Shown here: positions 52,452 through 60,626 of the stretch, in pieces
Layout: each line of letters opens with the position of its first letter
Position numbering within the stretch: position 1 is the stretch's first letter
NCBI RefSeq assembly: GCF_030123505.1
Contig: NZ_CP126115.1
Location: 132,501 to 196,500 of the forward strand
DNA from: Neobacillus sp. YX16
Lineage (GTDB): Bacteria > Bacillota > Bacilli > Bacillales > Cytobacillaceae
Reading direction: 5' to 3'
Length of the DNA: 64,000 nucleotides
Program-made: the position numbers and the translations under genes
Notes under the pieces: model-generated
Database searches by the model: none
What the model was told of the DNA's origin: nothing
What the model saw: only the letters and a program-made list of their open reading frames with translations

Positions 52452-52655
52452 TTGACTTTTTTCTCTAAAGAACTTATTATATTATATGGTTGTGTTTTTA
52501 ATCCCACGATTAAGCCCCGGAAAGTCTTCATCGTGATTGAAAATAATATGAACTTAAAAATTGACGCACAATGACGTTAACGTTTTTTCCCGGAACAGAA
52601 CAAACGTTAATGACTATGATGGTGCGAAAAAATAATCTTTAATGGATTTAAATTA
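52452..52655 (+). promoter_or_regulatory. Promoter and L13 leader of rplM-rpsI
   Basis: TTGACT (52452-52457) and TATTAT (52475-52480) with a 17-bp spacer. The leader that follows contains CCCACGATTAAGCCCCGG and TCATCGTGATTG pairings and an AACGTTAA/TTAACGTT pair (near 52573 and 52604). This fits the L13 leader of Bacillus, a probable autoregulatory element. Confidence 0.75.
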
Positions 52656-52667
52656 GGAGGGAAATTC

Positions 52668-53105
52668 ATGCGTACAACGTTTATGGCTAACGCCAACAAT
52701 ATCGAGCGTAAATGGTACGTGATTGATGCTGAAGGCAAAACTCTTGGACGTCTTGCTTCTGAAGTAGCAGCAATCTTACGTGGTAAAAATAAACCAACTT
52801 TTACACCACATGTTGACACTGGTGATCATGTTATCATTCTTAACGCTTCTAAAGTTGAATTAACTGGTAAGAAATTAACTGACAAGATTTACTACCGTCA
52901 CACTATGCATCCAGGTGGTTTAAAGACTAGAACTGCTCTTGAAATGCGTACGAACTATGCTGAGAAAATGATCGAGCTTGCTGTTAAAGGTATGCTTCCA
53001 AAGAATTCTCTTGGCCGTCAAACGTTCAAAAAATTACACGTATATGCTGGCGCAGAACATCCGCACCAAGCACAACAACCTGAAGTTTACGAACTTCGCG
53101 GTTAA
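52668..53105 (+). CDS. rplM: Ribosomal protein L13
   Basis: Early 50S assembly protein. 145 aa starting [16 protein letters not shown], with the signature [19 protein letters not shown]. An internal ATG at codon 6 is a less likely start. Paired with rpsI. Confidence 0.97.
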   Translation: MRTTFMANANNIERKWYVIDAEGKTLGRLASEVAAILRGKNKPTFTPHVDTGDHVIILNASKVELTGKKLTDKIYYRHTMHPGGLKTRTALEMRTNYAEKMIELAVKGMLPKNSLGRQTFKKLHVYAGAEHPHQAQQPEVYELRG

Positions 53106-53125
53106 TAAAGAGGGAGGGAATTAAC

Positions 53126-53518
53126 TTGGCACAAGTTCAATATATTGGTACTGGTCGTCGTAAGAGCTCTGTCGCACGCGTGCGCTTAGTTCCAGGTACA
53201 GGTAAAATCACAATTAACGGACGTGACATCGAAGAATATATCCCATTTGCAGCTTTACGTATGGTTGTAAACCAACCATTAGTTGCTACTGAAACAACAG
53301 GCAGCTACGATGTTCTTGTAAACGTAAGCGGCGGTGGATATACAGGTCAAGCGGGCGCAATCCGTCATGGTATTGCTCGCGCATTACTTACAGTTGATCC
53401 TGAATATCGTCCAACATTAAAGCGTGCAGGACTATTAACACGTGACCCACGTATGAAAGAGCGTAAGAAATACGGTCTTAAAGGTGCGCGTCGTGCTCCT
53501 CAGTTCTCAAAACGTTAA
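53126..53518 (+). CDS. rpsI: Ribosomal protein S9
   Basis: 30S head protein whose C-terminal tail (ends QFSKR) touches the P-site tRNA. 130 aa starting [18 protein letters not shown] start with GGGAGGG upstream. Last gene of the conserved core block. Confidence 0.97.
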   Translation: MAQVQYIGTGRRKSSVARVRLVPGTGKITINGRDIEEYIPFAALRMVVNQPLVATETTGSYDVLVNVSGGGYTGQAGAIRHGIARALLTVDPEYRPTLKRAGLLTRDPRMKERKKYGLKGARRAPQFSKR

Positions 53519-53530
53519 TCTTCAACATTC

Positions 53531-53567
53531 AAAGGCTCTCAACCAATTTGGTTGGGAGTCTTTTTTA
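53531..53567 (+). terminator. Terminator after rpsI
   Basis: GGCTCTCAACCAA and TTGGTTGGGAGTC form a long stem with a three-base loop and a six-T tail. A closely similar stem is found at 62339-62371. The remaining gap to 53685 is AT-rich and shows nothing else. Confidence 0.92.
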
Positions 53568-53718
53568 TGTTTTAATATGCTATGGACCCCATCTTTTGAG
53601 AATTCACCCCATTTACTAAATACTGAAATATAATTTCACTTTTTTTACGAATATTTTAAAAAATAATGCTAATGTCTTAATCCTTTTGACCTGTAGAAAC
53701 ATCTGTTATGTGACTTAA

Positions 53719-53732
53719 GTGGTATAGACCAC
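53719..53732. promoter_or_regulatory. NagR/DasR-type dre operator
   Basis: GTGGTATAGACCAC matches the dre palindrome GTGGTCTAGACCAC known for GntR-family amino-sugar regulators (DasR, and NagR/YvoA in Bacillus) at 13 of 14 positions. It lies 113 bases before the AmiE-like gene. It suggests that the cell-wall recovery operon is switched by GlcN6P or GlcNAc6P. Confidence 0.75.
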
Positions 53733-53765
53733 CACACATCATTACCTATATACTTTTAATATAAG

Positions 53766-53795
53766 TTGTAAGCGTTACCAGAATCTTGGTATATA
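53766..53795 (+). promoter_or_regulatory. cre (CcpA) site and likely promoter
   Basis: TGTAAGCGTTACCA (53767-53780) fits the CcpA cre consensus TGWAANCGNTNWCA except at one position. It overlaps a possible -35 (TTGTAA, 53766-53771), which is followed 18 bp later by TATATA (53790-53795). CcpA bound here would block initiation, that is, glucose repression. Confidence 0.65.
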
Positions 53796-53844
53796 TAAGG
53801 GAAATCCCCGCCTACAATTCAATCAATTGTATAAAGGAGGATGT

Positions 53845-55530
53845 ATGAAAAGTAAAACGATTATGATTTCTGCAGTTTGTACATTGCTATTAGGCACATC
53901 AACCGTATTTGCCAACAATGACCATCCTAAAGACCCAACGATTGAAAAGGTAGAAAAACTCACATTCCCATCAAAGAAACCACACCCTGTCTTTACATGG
54001 AATTCGACTGTCATCCCAGTTTCGAGCGTACTTCACCCAAGCTCTGCACGAGGAGCAGGGATGGTGGAAGCTCCACTCCAGCAAATCGATCGAGTTATGA
54101 ACCAAGCAATTTCACAGAAGTTAATGCCAGGCGCTGTCACATTTGTAGCAAGAGCTGGTAAAATTGTGAAACATGACGCTTATGGCTATTCAGCTCAATA
54201 CACCGATGATAAATTTACCGAAATGGACAATCCAATTCCTATGGAAACCGACACGATTTTTGATTTAGCGTCTATCAGTAAGATTTTCACTGCTACGGCC
54301 GTGATGATTCTTTTTGAAAAAGGATTATTCAATCTTGATGATCCGGTGGCAAAGCATATTCCGGAATTTGCTGCCAACGGTAAGGAGAACGTAACCATTC
54401 GCCAGTTGCTAACCCACACTTCTGGGTTCACCTCTTGGATCCCTTTATATTCAAAAGGAAATTCAAGAGAAGATCGGCTGAGGTTGGTATTAAACCAATC
54501 GCTGAAAAATGTACCCGGTACAACTTACGAATACAGTGATTTAAACATGATTACATTAGGAATGTTAATTGAGCACCTATCCGGACAGCGCCAGGATGAA
54601 TTCGTTCGTGAGCACATCACAGAACCTTTAGGAATGAAGGATACGATGTATAATCCTCCAGCATCTTTAAAACACCGGATTGCGGCAACAGAATACCAGG
54701 CCATACCAAATCGCGGACTTGTGTGGGGAGAAGTTCATGATGAGAATGCTTGGTCATTGGATGGGGTTGCTGGACATGCCGGTGTGTTCTCAACCGCTAA
54801 TGACTTGGCTAAGCTTGCCCATATTTTTATTAATGAAGGCAAGTATGGTGGCAAAACTATCTTGAAGTCGGAAACAGTACAGTTGCTGCTACAAAACCAG
54901 AATACTGCATTCCCTGGGAATGACCATGGACTTGGCTGGGAGCTAGGGCAGGGCTGGTATATGGATGCCTTATCAGAAGGTACATACTCTTTTGGCCATA
55001 CAGGGTATACTGGAACTTCGATTTTAGTAAGCCCGAACAATAAAACAGTAGCGATTTTACTGACCAACCGTGTCCATCCTTCTAGAAATATGGGGTCATT
55101 GAATCAAACCCGTCGCTTATTTGCTAGAAATGTAGCCGATTCGATTCCTGTCTCGATTCCTGGTAAGAGTGATGCTTGGTTTGCAGGGTATGGCGACAAG
55201 CTAAATCGAGTAATGGAAACAGACCTTCAATTATCTAAGGATACCAAACTCACATTCTCAACATGGCATATGATTGAGAATGTATGGGATATGGGAACAG
55301 TAGCGATTTTTAGAGATGGCAGCTGGCACCAGCTTGCACTATTTACAGGCACTAGCAATGGATGGGAAAAGAAAGAATTGGCTATACCTAGTGATGCGAC
55401 AAAATTACGGTTTGTCTATGGAACCGATAGTTCAACAAATTCCCGCGGCTGGTATATTCAGAATCCAAAACTGGATTCAGGAGATACTCTTTCTTTTGAA
55501 AATAATGAATGGGAACTAAGAGACTATTAA
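53845..55530 (+). CDS. AmiE-like exported serine hydrolase (beta-lactamase family)
   Basis: Secreted serine hydrolase of the class C beta-lactamase/PBP fold; its neighbours match B. subtilis amiE(ybbE)-nagZ-namZ, where AmiE removes the peptide from MurNAc. 561 aa. Signal peptide ending VFA at about residue 23; catalytic SISK at 143-146, YSD at 230-232 and HTG at 385-387. The last 115 residues or so (from SDAWFAGYGDKLN to the end) form an extra beta-rich domain resembling the MAM-like module of immune inhibitor A proteases, absent from shorter homologues. ATG 53845 follows AAAGGAGG. Confidence 0.82.
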   Translation: MKSKTIMISAVCTLLLGTSTVFANNDHPKDPTIEKVEKLTFPSKKPHPVFTWNSTVIPVSSVLHPSSARGAGMVEAPLQQIDRVMNQAISQKLMPGAVTFVARAGKIVKHDAYGYSAQYTDDKFTEMDNPIPMETDTIFDLASISKIFTATAVMILFEKGLFNLDDPVAKHIPEFAANGKENVTIRQLLTHTSGFTSWIPLYSKGNSREDRLRLVLNQSLKNVPGTTYEYSDLNMITLGMLIEHLSGQRQDEFVREHITEPLGMKDTMYNPPASLKHRIAATEYQAIPNRGLVWGEVHDENAWSLDGVAGHAGVFSTANDLAKLAHIFINEGKYGGKTILKSETVQLLLQNQNTAFPGNDHGLGWELGQGWYMDALSEGTYSFGHTGYTGTSILVSPNNKTVAILLTNRVHPSRNMGSLNQTRRLFARNVADSIPVSIPGKSDAWFAGYGDKLNRVMETDLQLSKDTKLTFSTWHMIENVWDMGTVAIFRDGSWHQLALFTGTSNGWEKKELAIPSDATKLRFVYGTDSSTNSRGWYIQNPKLDSGDTLSFENNEWELRDY

Positions 55531-55557
55531 TTAAAGAATAACTTGAGGAGGAGAAAC

Positions 55558-57630
55558 ATGCGAAAACTTTTAAAGACATTTATCATCTCGTTTCTATCAT
55601 TTGCTCTATTATTAACGGGAATCCCGCTTGCGGGGGCAACTGCTGCTACGGGGATCGAGGATTTAGTAATTGACCTTAATGTTCCGCAGGTCACAAGGGA
55701 AGTAAAGGATAACAAACTTGATTTAAGTGCACTTCATGTTTATGATGATGGCCGCTTTATGCTGGCTTCTGAGAACGTAAAATGGAAGTCTTCTAATAAG
55801 AATGTTGCCTCTGTATCGAAAGATGGGGTTGTAACATTATCCGGTCACAATGGTAAAACATTTATCTCTGTCAGCGATGGCAGCAATAAGGACAGAATTT
55901 CAATTCAAATCAAGGGAAATCAAGATAAAATTCATGTTGAAAAAGAAAAAGGTGCTCGTTATGATCTAATCGGCAACGCCATCGAGCAAATGACCATGGA
56001 AGAAAAGGTCGGACAAATGCTTATGCCTGACTTTAGAAATTGGAATGGTAAAAACGTAACAGAAATGAACGACGAAATTGCCAAGCTTGTAAATGATTAT
56101 CATCTTGGCGGTGTGATTTTATTCCGTGAAAATACGGTAACAGCTGAACAAACAACTAAGTTAGTTACTGCCTATCAAGATGCTGCAGAAAAATACGGAC
56201 TATTAATTTCGATTGACCAAGAAGGTGGAATCGTGACACGTCTGCAAACCGGTACCGACATGCCAGGAAATATGGCACTTGGAGCAACTCGCTCTGAGGA
56301 GGTAGCTGAAAAGGTTGGGCAGGCAATTGGCGAGGAGCTCAACGCTCTTGGAATCAATATGAATTTTGGACCTGTACTGGATGTAAACAATAATCCAGAT
56401 AATCCGGTTATCGGTGTTCGGTCTTTTGGCGAGGATCCTGAGTTAGTAGCTAACCTAGGAAATGCCTATATTAAAGGGCTCCATGAAACGGGCACTGCAG
56501 CAACAGCAAAGCATTTTCCGGGCCATGGAGATACTGCGGTGGATTCACATGTAGGACTTCCATCGGTACCTCATGATATTGATCGTTTGAAGAATGTAGA
56601 ATTGTATCCTTTCCAACAGGCAATGGATGCGGGAATTGATGCGATTATGTCAGCACACGTGACATTCCCAAAGATTGATGATACGAAAGCAATCTCTAAA
56701 AAGGACGGAACAGAAGTTGCTGTACCAGGAACACTTTCCCACAAGATATTAACGGGTCTTATGCGCGAAGAAATGGGCTTTAAAGGGGTTATCGTAACGG
56801 ATGCAATGAATATGGGTGCAATCGCAGATCATTTTGGTCCTGTTGATGCGGCAATCCGTGCAGTTAAAGCGGGAGCCGACATACTTTTAATGCCAGTTGG
56901 AATCGTAGATGTAGCAAATGGACTTTATGATGCTGTGAACTCAGGCGATATTTCAGAAGATAGACTTGAACAGTCAGTAGAGCGGATTTTAACCTTAAAA
57001 TTAAATAGAGGCATCGTTAAGCCAGAGGTAGAGAAGAGCATTGATGAGAAAGTAGCTAACGCGATTCAGGTGGTAGGATCTGCAGCTCATAAAGCAATAG
57101 AAAAAGAAGCTGCTGCTAAATCCATTACGCTTGTGAAAAATAGTAATGTGCTTCCACTTACTGTTTCTCCTGAGGATAAAATTGTTGTGGTTGGTGGATC
57201 TGGATTCTCCATTAATCTTCTTGCAGCAGAAGTTCAAAAGCACCATCCTGGCGCAGTGTATATAAATGCTTCAGGTCCGCTTAATGCTGCACAATTGGCT
57301 CAAGTGAAGGACGCGAAATACATCATTGCTGGAACCTATACCTCTAGTGTTGGGGGCAGAGCTCAAGACGCATCACAAATGGTGATGACAAGACAACTCA
57401 TCGAGACTGGTGTGCCTGTCATTGCGGTTGGGGCTAGAAATCCATATGATGTTATGTCCTATTCAGATGTAGATGCCTATCTGGTTCAATATGGTTTCAG
57501 ACCTGCAAGCTTCGAAGCAGCAGCAAATACAATTTTCGGTAAAAACAATCCAACTGGAAAACTTCCAGTAACAATTTACAACCATGATGGCAGTGTGCTA
57601 TATGGATTTGATCACGGTTTAGGTTACTAG
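55558..57630 (+). CDS. nagZ: NagZ, exported beta-N-acetylglucosaminidase (GH3)
   Basis: Releases GlcNAc from MurNAc-containing cell-wall fragments. 690 aa. Signal peptide (about 1-30), then a domain of about 80 residues like bacterial Ig-like group 2 (VKWKSSNKNVASVSKDG), then the GH3 barrel from about 135 with KHFPGHGDTAVDSH near 319-332. That segment holds the Asp-His dyad specific to NagZ-type enzymes. A C-terminal GH3 second domain follows, typical of the Gram-positive form. ATG 55558 has GAGGAGG upstream. No lipobox cysteine is seen. Confidence 0.92.
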   Translation: MRKLLKTFIISFLSFALLLTGIPLAGATAATGIEDLVIDLNVPQVTREVKDNKLDLSALHVYDDGRFMLASENVKWKSSNKNVASVSKDGVVTLSGHNGKTFISVSDGSNKDRISIQIKGNQDKIHVEKEKGARYDLIGNAIEQMTMEEKVGQMLMPDFRNWNGKNVTEMNDEIAKLVNDYHLGGVILFRENTVTAEQTTKLVTAYQDAAEKYGLLISIDQEGGIVTRLQTGTDMPGNMALGATRSEEVAEKVGQAIGEELNALGINMNFGPVLDVNNNPDNPVIGVRSFGEDPELVANLGNAYIKGLHETGTAATAKHFPGHGDTAVDSHVGLPSVPHDIDRLKNVELYPFQQAMDAGIDAIMSAHVTFPKIDDTKAISKKDGTEVAVPGTLSHKILTGLMREEMGFKGVIVTDAMNMGAIADHFGPVDAAIRAVKAGADILLMPVGIVDVANGLYDAVNSGDISEDRLEQSVERILTLKLNRGIVKPEVEKSIDEKVANAIQVVGSAAHKAIEKEAAAKSITLVKNSNVLPLTVSPEDKIVVVGGSGFSINLLAAEVQKHHPGAVYINASGPLNAAQLAQVKDAKYIIAGTYTSSVGGRAQDASQMVMTRQLIETGVPVIAVGARNPYDVMSYSDVDAYLVQYGFRPASFEAAANTIFGKNNPTGKLPVTIYNHDGSVLYGFDHGLGY

Positions 57631-57660
57631 GCAGGGAATAGACAAAGAGGAGGGATACTT

Positions 57661-58911
57661 TTGAAAAAGTGGATAACTGGATTATTGATTCTCGTTTTGC
57701 TACTGTCAACTGTTTCTGCGGCGATGGCTAAGAACGATAAAGAGAAAAAGAATAAAAAGTTCCGATTAGGTATTGAGGTTTTGTTAGAGGATCAAATTGA
57801 TTTGATTAAGGATAAACGCATCGGTTTAATCACAAATCCAACTGGTGTTGATCAGAACGTTACGAGCATTGTGGATTTACTCTTTAATAATTCTGATGTG
57901 AATCTTACTGCTCTTTACGGCCCTGAGCATGGTGTACGAGGAAGTGCCCAGGCTGGTCAATATGTTGAACAATATACGGATGAAAAAACAGGGCTTCCTG
58001 TATACAGCCTATATGGAAAGACAAAAAAGCCGACACCTGAAATGCTTAGCAATGTCGATGTATTGTTATTCGATATCCAAGATGTAGGGACACGTTTTTA
58101 CACGTACATTTACACAATGGCATTAGCAATGGAAGCAGCAAAAGAGAACAATATTCCAATCATTGTCCTTGACCGCCCGAATCCAATCAGCGGGACAAAA
58201 GTTGAAGGACCTGTGCTTGAGGATAAGTACTCCTCTTTCATCGGTGAATATCCAATTCCTGTTCGCCACGGGATGACCGTCGGGGAGTTAGCGAAGCTTT
58301 TTAATAGCGAATTTGGAATTGGAGCAGATTTAACGGTAGTGGAAATGGAAGGCTGGAAACGAAACCTGTATTACGATGAGACGCCATTAGAATGGGTACT
58401 TCCATCACCAAACATGCCAACCTTGGAAACTGCTGTAGTGTACCCAGGTGCTGCCCTCATTGAAGGAACCAATGTTTCCGAAGGACGAGGAACAACAAAG
58501 CCATTTGAATTGATTGGAGCACCGTTCATTAATAGTGACAGCCTGGCTTCCAAGTTAAACTCTTATAAACTACCTGGTGTCACATTCAGAGCGGCTTCGT
58601 TTATTCCGACATTCTCGAAGCATGCGAATGTGTTAAGCCATGGTATTCAAATTCATATCACAGACCGAAATGCCTATAAGCCGTTTGAAACTGGATTATA
58701 TATCGTAAAAACAATCCATGATATGTATCCAAACGATTTCCAATTTAGAGCACCGAACGCAGCAGGAATCTCCTTCTTTGATAACCTTGTCGGCAATGGC
58801 TCCATCCGCGCAGATATTGAAGCTGGCAAAAGTGTTGAAGAAATGAAAGCAGCATGGCAGGCGGGTTTAGAGCAATTTAACGTTGTTCGTGAGAAGTATT
58901 TATTATATTAA
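57661..58911 (+). CDS. namZ: NamZ, exo-beta-N-acetylmuramidase (DUF1343/GH171)
   Basis: In B. subtilis NamZ (YbbC) cuts MurNAc from the non-reducing end of peptidoglycan chains and works with NagZ and AmiE. 416 aa with signal peptide (cleavage near AMA), the family segments YGPEHGVRGSAQAGQ, LDRPNPISG and EGTNVSEGRGTTKPFE. TTG start with GAGGAGGG upstream. Third gene of the operon; the MurNAc uptake and MurQ genes are not in this window. Confidence 0.92.
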   Translation: MKKWITGLLILVLLLSTVSAAMAKNDKEKKNKKFRLGIEVLLEDQIDLIKDKRIGLITNPTGVDQNVTSIVDLLFNNSDVNLTALYGPEHGVRGSAQAGQYVEQYTDEKTGLPVYSLYGKTKKPTPEMLSNVDVLLFDIQDVGTRFYTYIYTMALAMEAAKENNIPIIVLDRPNPISGTKVEGPVLEDKYSSFIGEYPIPVRHGMTVGELAKLFNSEFGIGADLTVVEMEGWKRNLYYDETPLEWVLPSPNMPTLETAVVYPGAALIEGTNVSEGRGTTKPFELIGAPFINSDSLASKLNSYKLPGVTFRAASFIPTFSKHANVLSHGIQIHITDRNAYKPFETGLYIVKTIHDMYPNDFQFRAPNAAGISFFDNLVGNGSIRADIEAGKSVEEMKAAWQAGLEQFNVVREKYLLY

Positions 58912-58921
58912 ATAGTGAGCA

Positions 58922-58952
58922 GGGGGCCTTCTTTTTAGGAGGTCTCTTTTTG
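58922..58952 (+). terminator. Terminator after namZ
   Basis: GGGGCCTTC and GGAGGTCTC pair (with G-U) around TTTTTA and are followed by five T's. It ends the amiE-nagZ-namZ operon. Confidence 0.75.
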
Positions 58953-59085
58953 CAGAAAATTAATCAATGGATTGAGTAAAGTAGAAAATTCACTGAACAA
59001 GTCGAAGTTTGTATTTTCAGGGAAATAATAAACTATTTTTGTTGAATTATAAGGAAACTGGAAGGTCATGAAGCGACATAACCTG
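58950..59085 (+). repeat. Direct repeat, copy A
   Basis: Shares with 61270-61425 an identical block of 30 bp (59001-59030 equals 61321-61350), an upstream block TGCAGAAAAT-TAATCAA, and further partial matches (ATTTTTGT, GAATTAT, GTCATGAA, GCGACAT). Copy A ends near a degraded GCGACAT that corresponds to the first palindromic site of copy B, so copy A looks like a decayed version of the control region at B. Confidence 0.75.
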
Positions 59086-59108
59086 TGTTAGGTTTGATCG
59101 GTATAAAG

Positions 59109-59136
59109 TAAAAAGGGCCTTAGAAGCCCCTTTAAT
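59109..59136 (-). terminator. Terminator of the coiled-coil gene (minus strand)
   Basis: Read on the minus strand, AAAGGGGCTT and AAGGCCCTTT pair, followed by TTTAC. It sits just beyond the stop of the 328-aa gene. Confidence 0.8.
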
Positions 59137-59143
59137 CAATCAT

Positions 59144-60130
59144 TCAAATATCAAATTCTTTTCGAAGTCCAATTATATAGGAACTGTCTACTCCTAGTAG
59201 TTCTGCTAAAATCTTTTCATTCGCATTTGGGTTCTCTTTTAGGAATTTTTTAAGCCTTTTCTTTTGAGCTTTGCGGTCTGTTTTCAGCATCTTATTTTCT
59301 TTTTTAGCGTTCGTATCTGCTTTCAGCACCGAACTTTCTTCTTTAGCTTCCGGCTCTGCTTTCAGCTCCGAATTTTCTTCTGTAGTGTTCGGCTCAGCTT
59401 TCAGCCCCGAATTTTCTTCTGTAGTGTTCGGCTCAGCTTTCAGCCCCGAACTTTCTTCTTTAGCATTCGTATCTGCTTTCAGCCCCGAACTTTCTTCTTT
59501 AGTTTCCGGCTCTGCTTTCAGCACTGAATTTTCTTCTGTAGTGTTAGGCTCTGCTTTCAGCTCCGAACTATCTTCAACTTGTGATTCATTTTGTTGATTA
59601 CTTAATAGTGATATTTCCCCGATTAACAAATCAATTTTTTCTTTGTATTCTCCAATAAGTGATTTTTGATTTTCATTGGTTGCTGTCAACTCGTCTACAT
59701 GTGTATGAAGTTCTACAATTTCCTTTTTGCTGTTTGCTAGACTTACAGTAAATGACATAATTATTTGTTCCTTGGTGCCAATTACTTCTCTTAGATTTTG
59801 CACTTGCATTTCTTGCTCAGCTATTAGACTGCTTAACCCCCCAATCAATGATTGATTTTTTTCATTGGTAGCTCTAATCTTGGCTATTTGATTTTGAAGT
59901 TCTGCAATTTCTATATTGCTTTTTTCAAGGCTTGCGGTTATTGAAGCTATAACTTCTTCCTTAGTTGCCAATTCGTCTTTTAAACTAATTTCTCGTTTTA
60001 ACACATTAGCCAATAACTCATTAATACGAGTTGTAAGTGCCATAAGTTCAGAAAAGTCTTGCTTATGATCACCTTCGGCTCCGTTTACATCATGAATTTC
60101 AGAATCTTCATTGAATGTACTATCTGCCAT
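59144..60130 (-). CDS. Coiled-coil protein with 13-residue repeats and terminal HTH
   Basis: Not recognised as a named family. 328 aa, no signal peptide or membrane segment. Residues 1-30 are acidic. Residues 30-185 are a long predicted coiled coil with an internal repeat: IASITASLEKSN at 61 and IMSFTVSLANSK at 124, 63 residues (nine heptads) apart. Residues 188-290 hold eight 13-residue repeats around a Leu-Lys pair (191, 204, 217, 230, 243, 256, 269, 282), rich in Glu, Ser and Thr. The last 37 or so residues are basic then HTH-like (KILAELLGVDSSYIIGLRKE). GGGGAG lies upstream of the ATG. A cytoplasmic DNA-binding scaffold is plausible but is inference. Confidence 0.8.
   Translation of the reverse strand: MADSTFNEDSEIHDVNGAEGDHKQDFSELMALTTRINELLANVLKREISLKDELATKEEVIASITASLEKSNIEIAELQNQIAKIRATNEKNQSLIGGLSSLIAEQEMQVQNLREVIGTKEQIIMSFTVSLANSKKEIVELHTHVDELTATNENQKSLIGEYKEKIDLLIGEISLLSNQQNESQVEDSSELKAEPNTTEENSVLKAEPETKEESSGLKADTNAKEESSGLKAEPNTTEENSGLKAEPNTTEENSELKAEPEAKEESSVLKADTNAKKENKMLKTDRKAQKKRLKKFLKENPNANEKILAELLGVDSSYIIGLRKEFDI
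59261..59572 (-). repeat. In-frame 39-bp tandem repeats
   Basis: Eight units of 39 bp inside the 328-aa gene encode variants of three types: AEPNTTEENS, AEPETKEESS and ADTNAKEESS, each followed by xLK. The order is first, second, third, then first, first, second, third and one diverged unit, so a 117-bp three-unit block has itself been duplicated. Some units are nearly identical at DNA level, as expected for recent slippage or recombination. Confidence 0.92.
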
Positions 60131-60331
60131 TCCTTACACTCCCCTTTTTGTTCACATCATAGGTTCAAAAGAATCTATCACATACTTATAATAAAATATG
60201 ATGTTAAAGAAAAATTGAATGGACAAGTATCTAAATTAAGGATAAAAAATAAAAATCTTTTCTTCAATCTATTTTAGGCTACAAAGGTAGCAGTGAATGA
60301 TAGGATGGATGTTTTATCAAATTTTCTTACA

Positions 60332-60345
60332 TGACAAAAATGTCA
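60332..60345. promoter_or_regulatory. BceR-type operator
   Basis: TGACA-AAAA-TGTCA is a perfect inverted repeat that fits the BceR-family box TNACA-N4-TGTNA. It lies 75 bases upstream of the truncated ABC ATPase gene, as expected for a promoter of a BceAB transporter. The rest of the 60131-60419 gap shows no gene. Confidence 0.65.
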
Positions 60346-60419
60346 CTTTAGATGTTGTTATATCGATGGTTGACGGGCAGATTAGTCAGTATAGTAAGGT
60401 GGAGAAGGAGGATGAAACA

Positions 60420-60626
60420 ATGACTAAAATAATACAAACTAAGAACTTATCGAAATCTTACGGAAAAACACAAATCTTAAAAAATATTGATTTGACCATT
60501 GAACATGGGGAATTTACCGCAATTATGGGGCCATCGGGCTCCGGGAAAACGACATTAATCAATACCCTCTCAACGATTGACAACTTTAATAGCGGGGATG
60601 TTTGGATTGAAGGAAAATCGCTATAG
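60420..60626 (+). pseudogene. Truncated BceA-type ABC ATPase
   Basis: N-terminal 68 residues of an ABC ATPase of peptide-antibiotic detoxification transporters (BceA/VraD/MacB-like): IIQTKNLSKSYGKTQ, then Walker A GPSGSGKT at 37-44 and LINTLSTIDNFNSGDVWIEG. It stops at GKSL followed by TAG; the Q-loop, signature and Walker B are missing, so it cannot work. AAGGAGG and a BceR-type box lie upstream, so the 5' control region is intact. It ends at the same CTATAG as the opposing regulator gene. Confidence 0.88.

Noticed and set aside
59261..59572. Possible CRISPR array
   Set aside because: The units are contiguous, in frame and coding, with no unique spacers between them.
59264..59597. Plus-strand open frames of 87 and 108 codons opposite the 328-aa gene
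   Set aside because: They are antisense images of the 39-bp repeats, which stay open because the unit length is divisible by three; low complexity and no start signal.
60420..60626. ABC ATPase fragment as a functional small protein
   Set aside because: It ends right after the Walker A region, without signature or Walker B, at a junction shared with another truncated gene.
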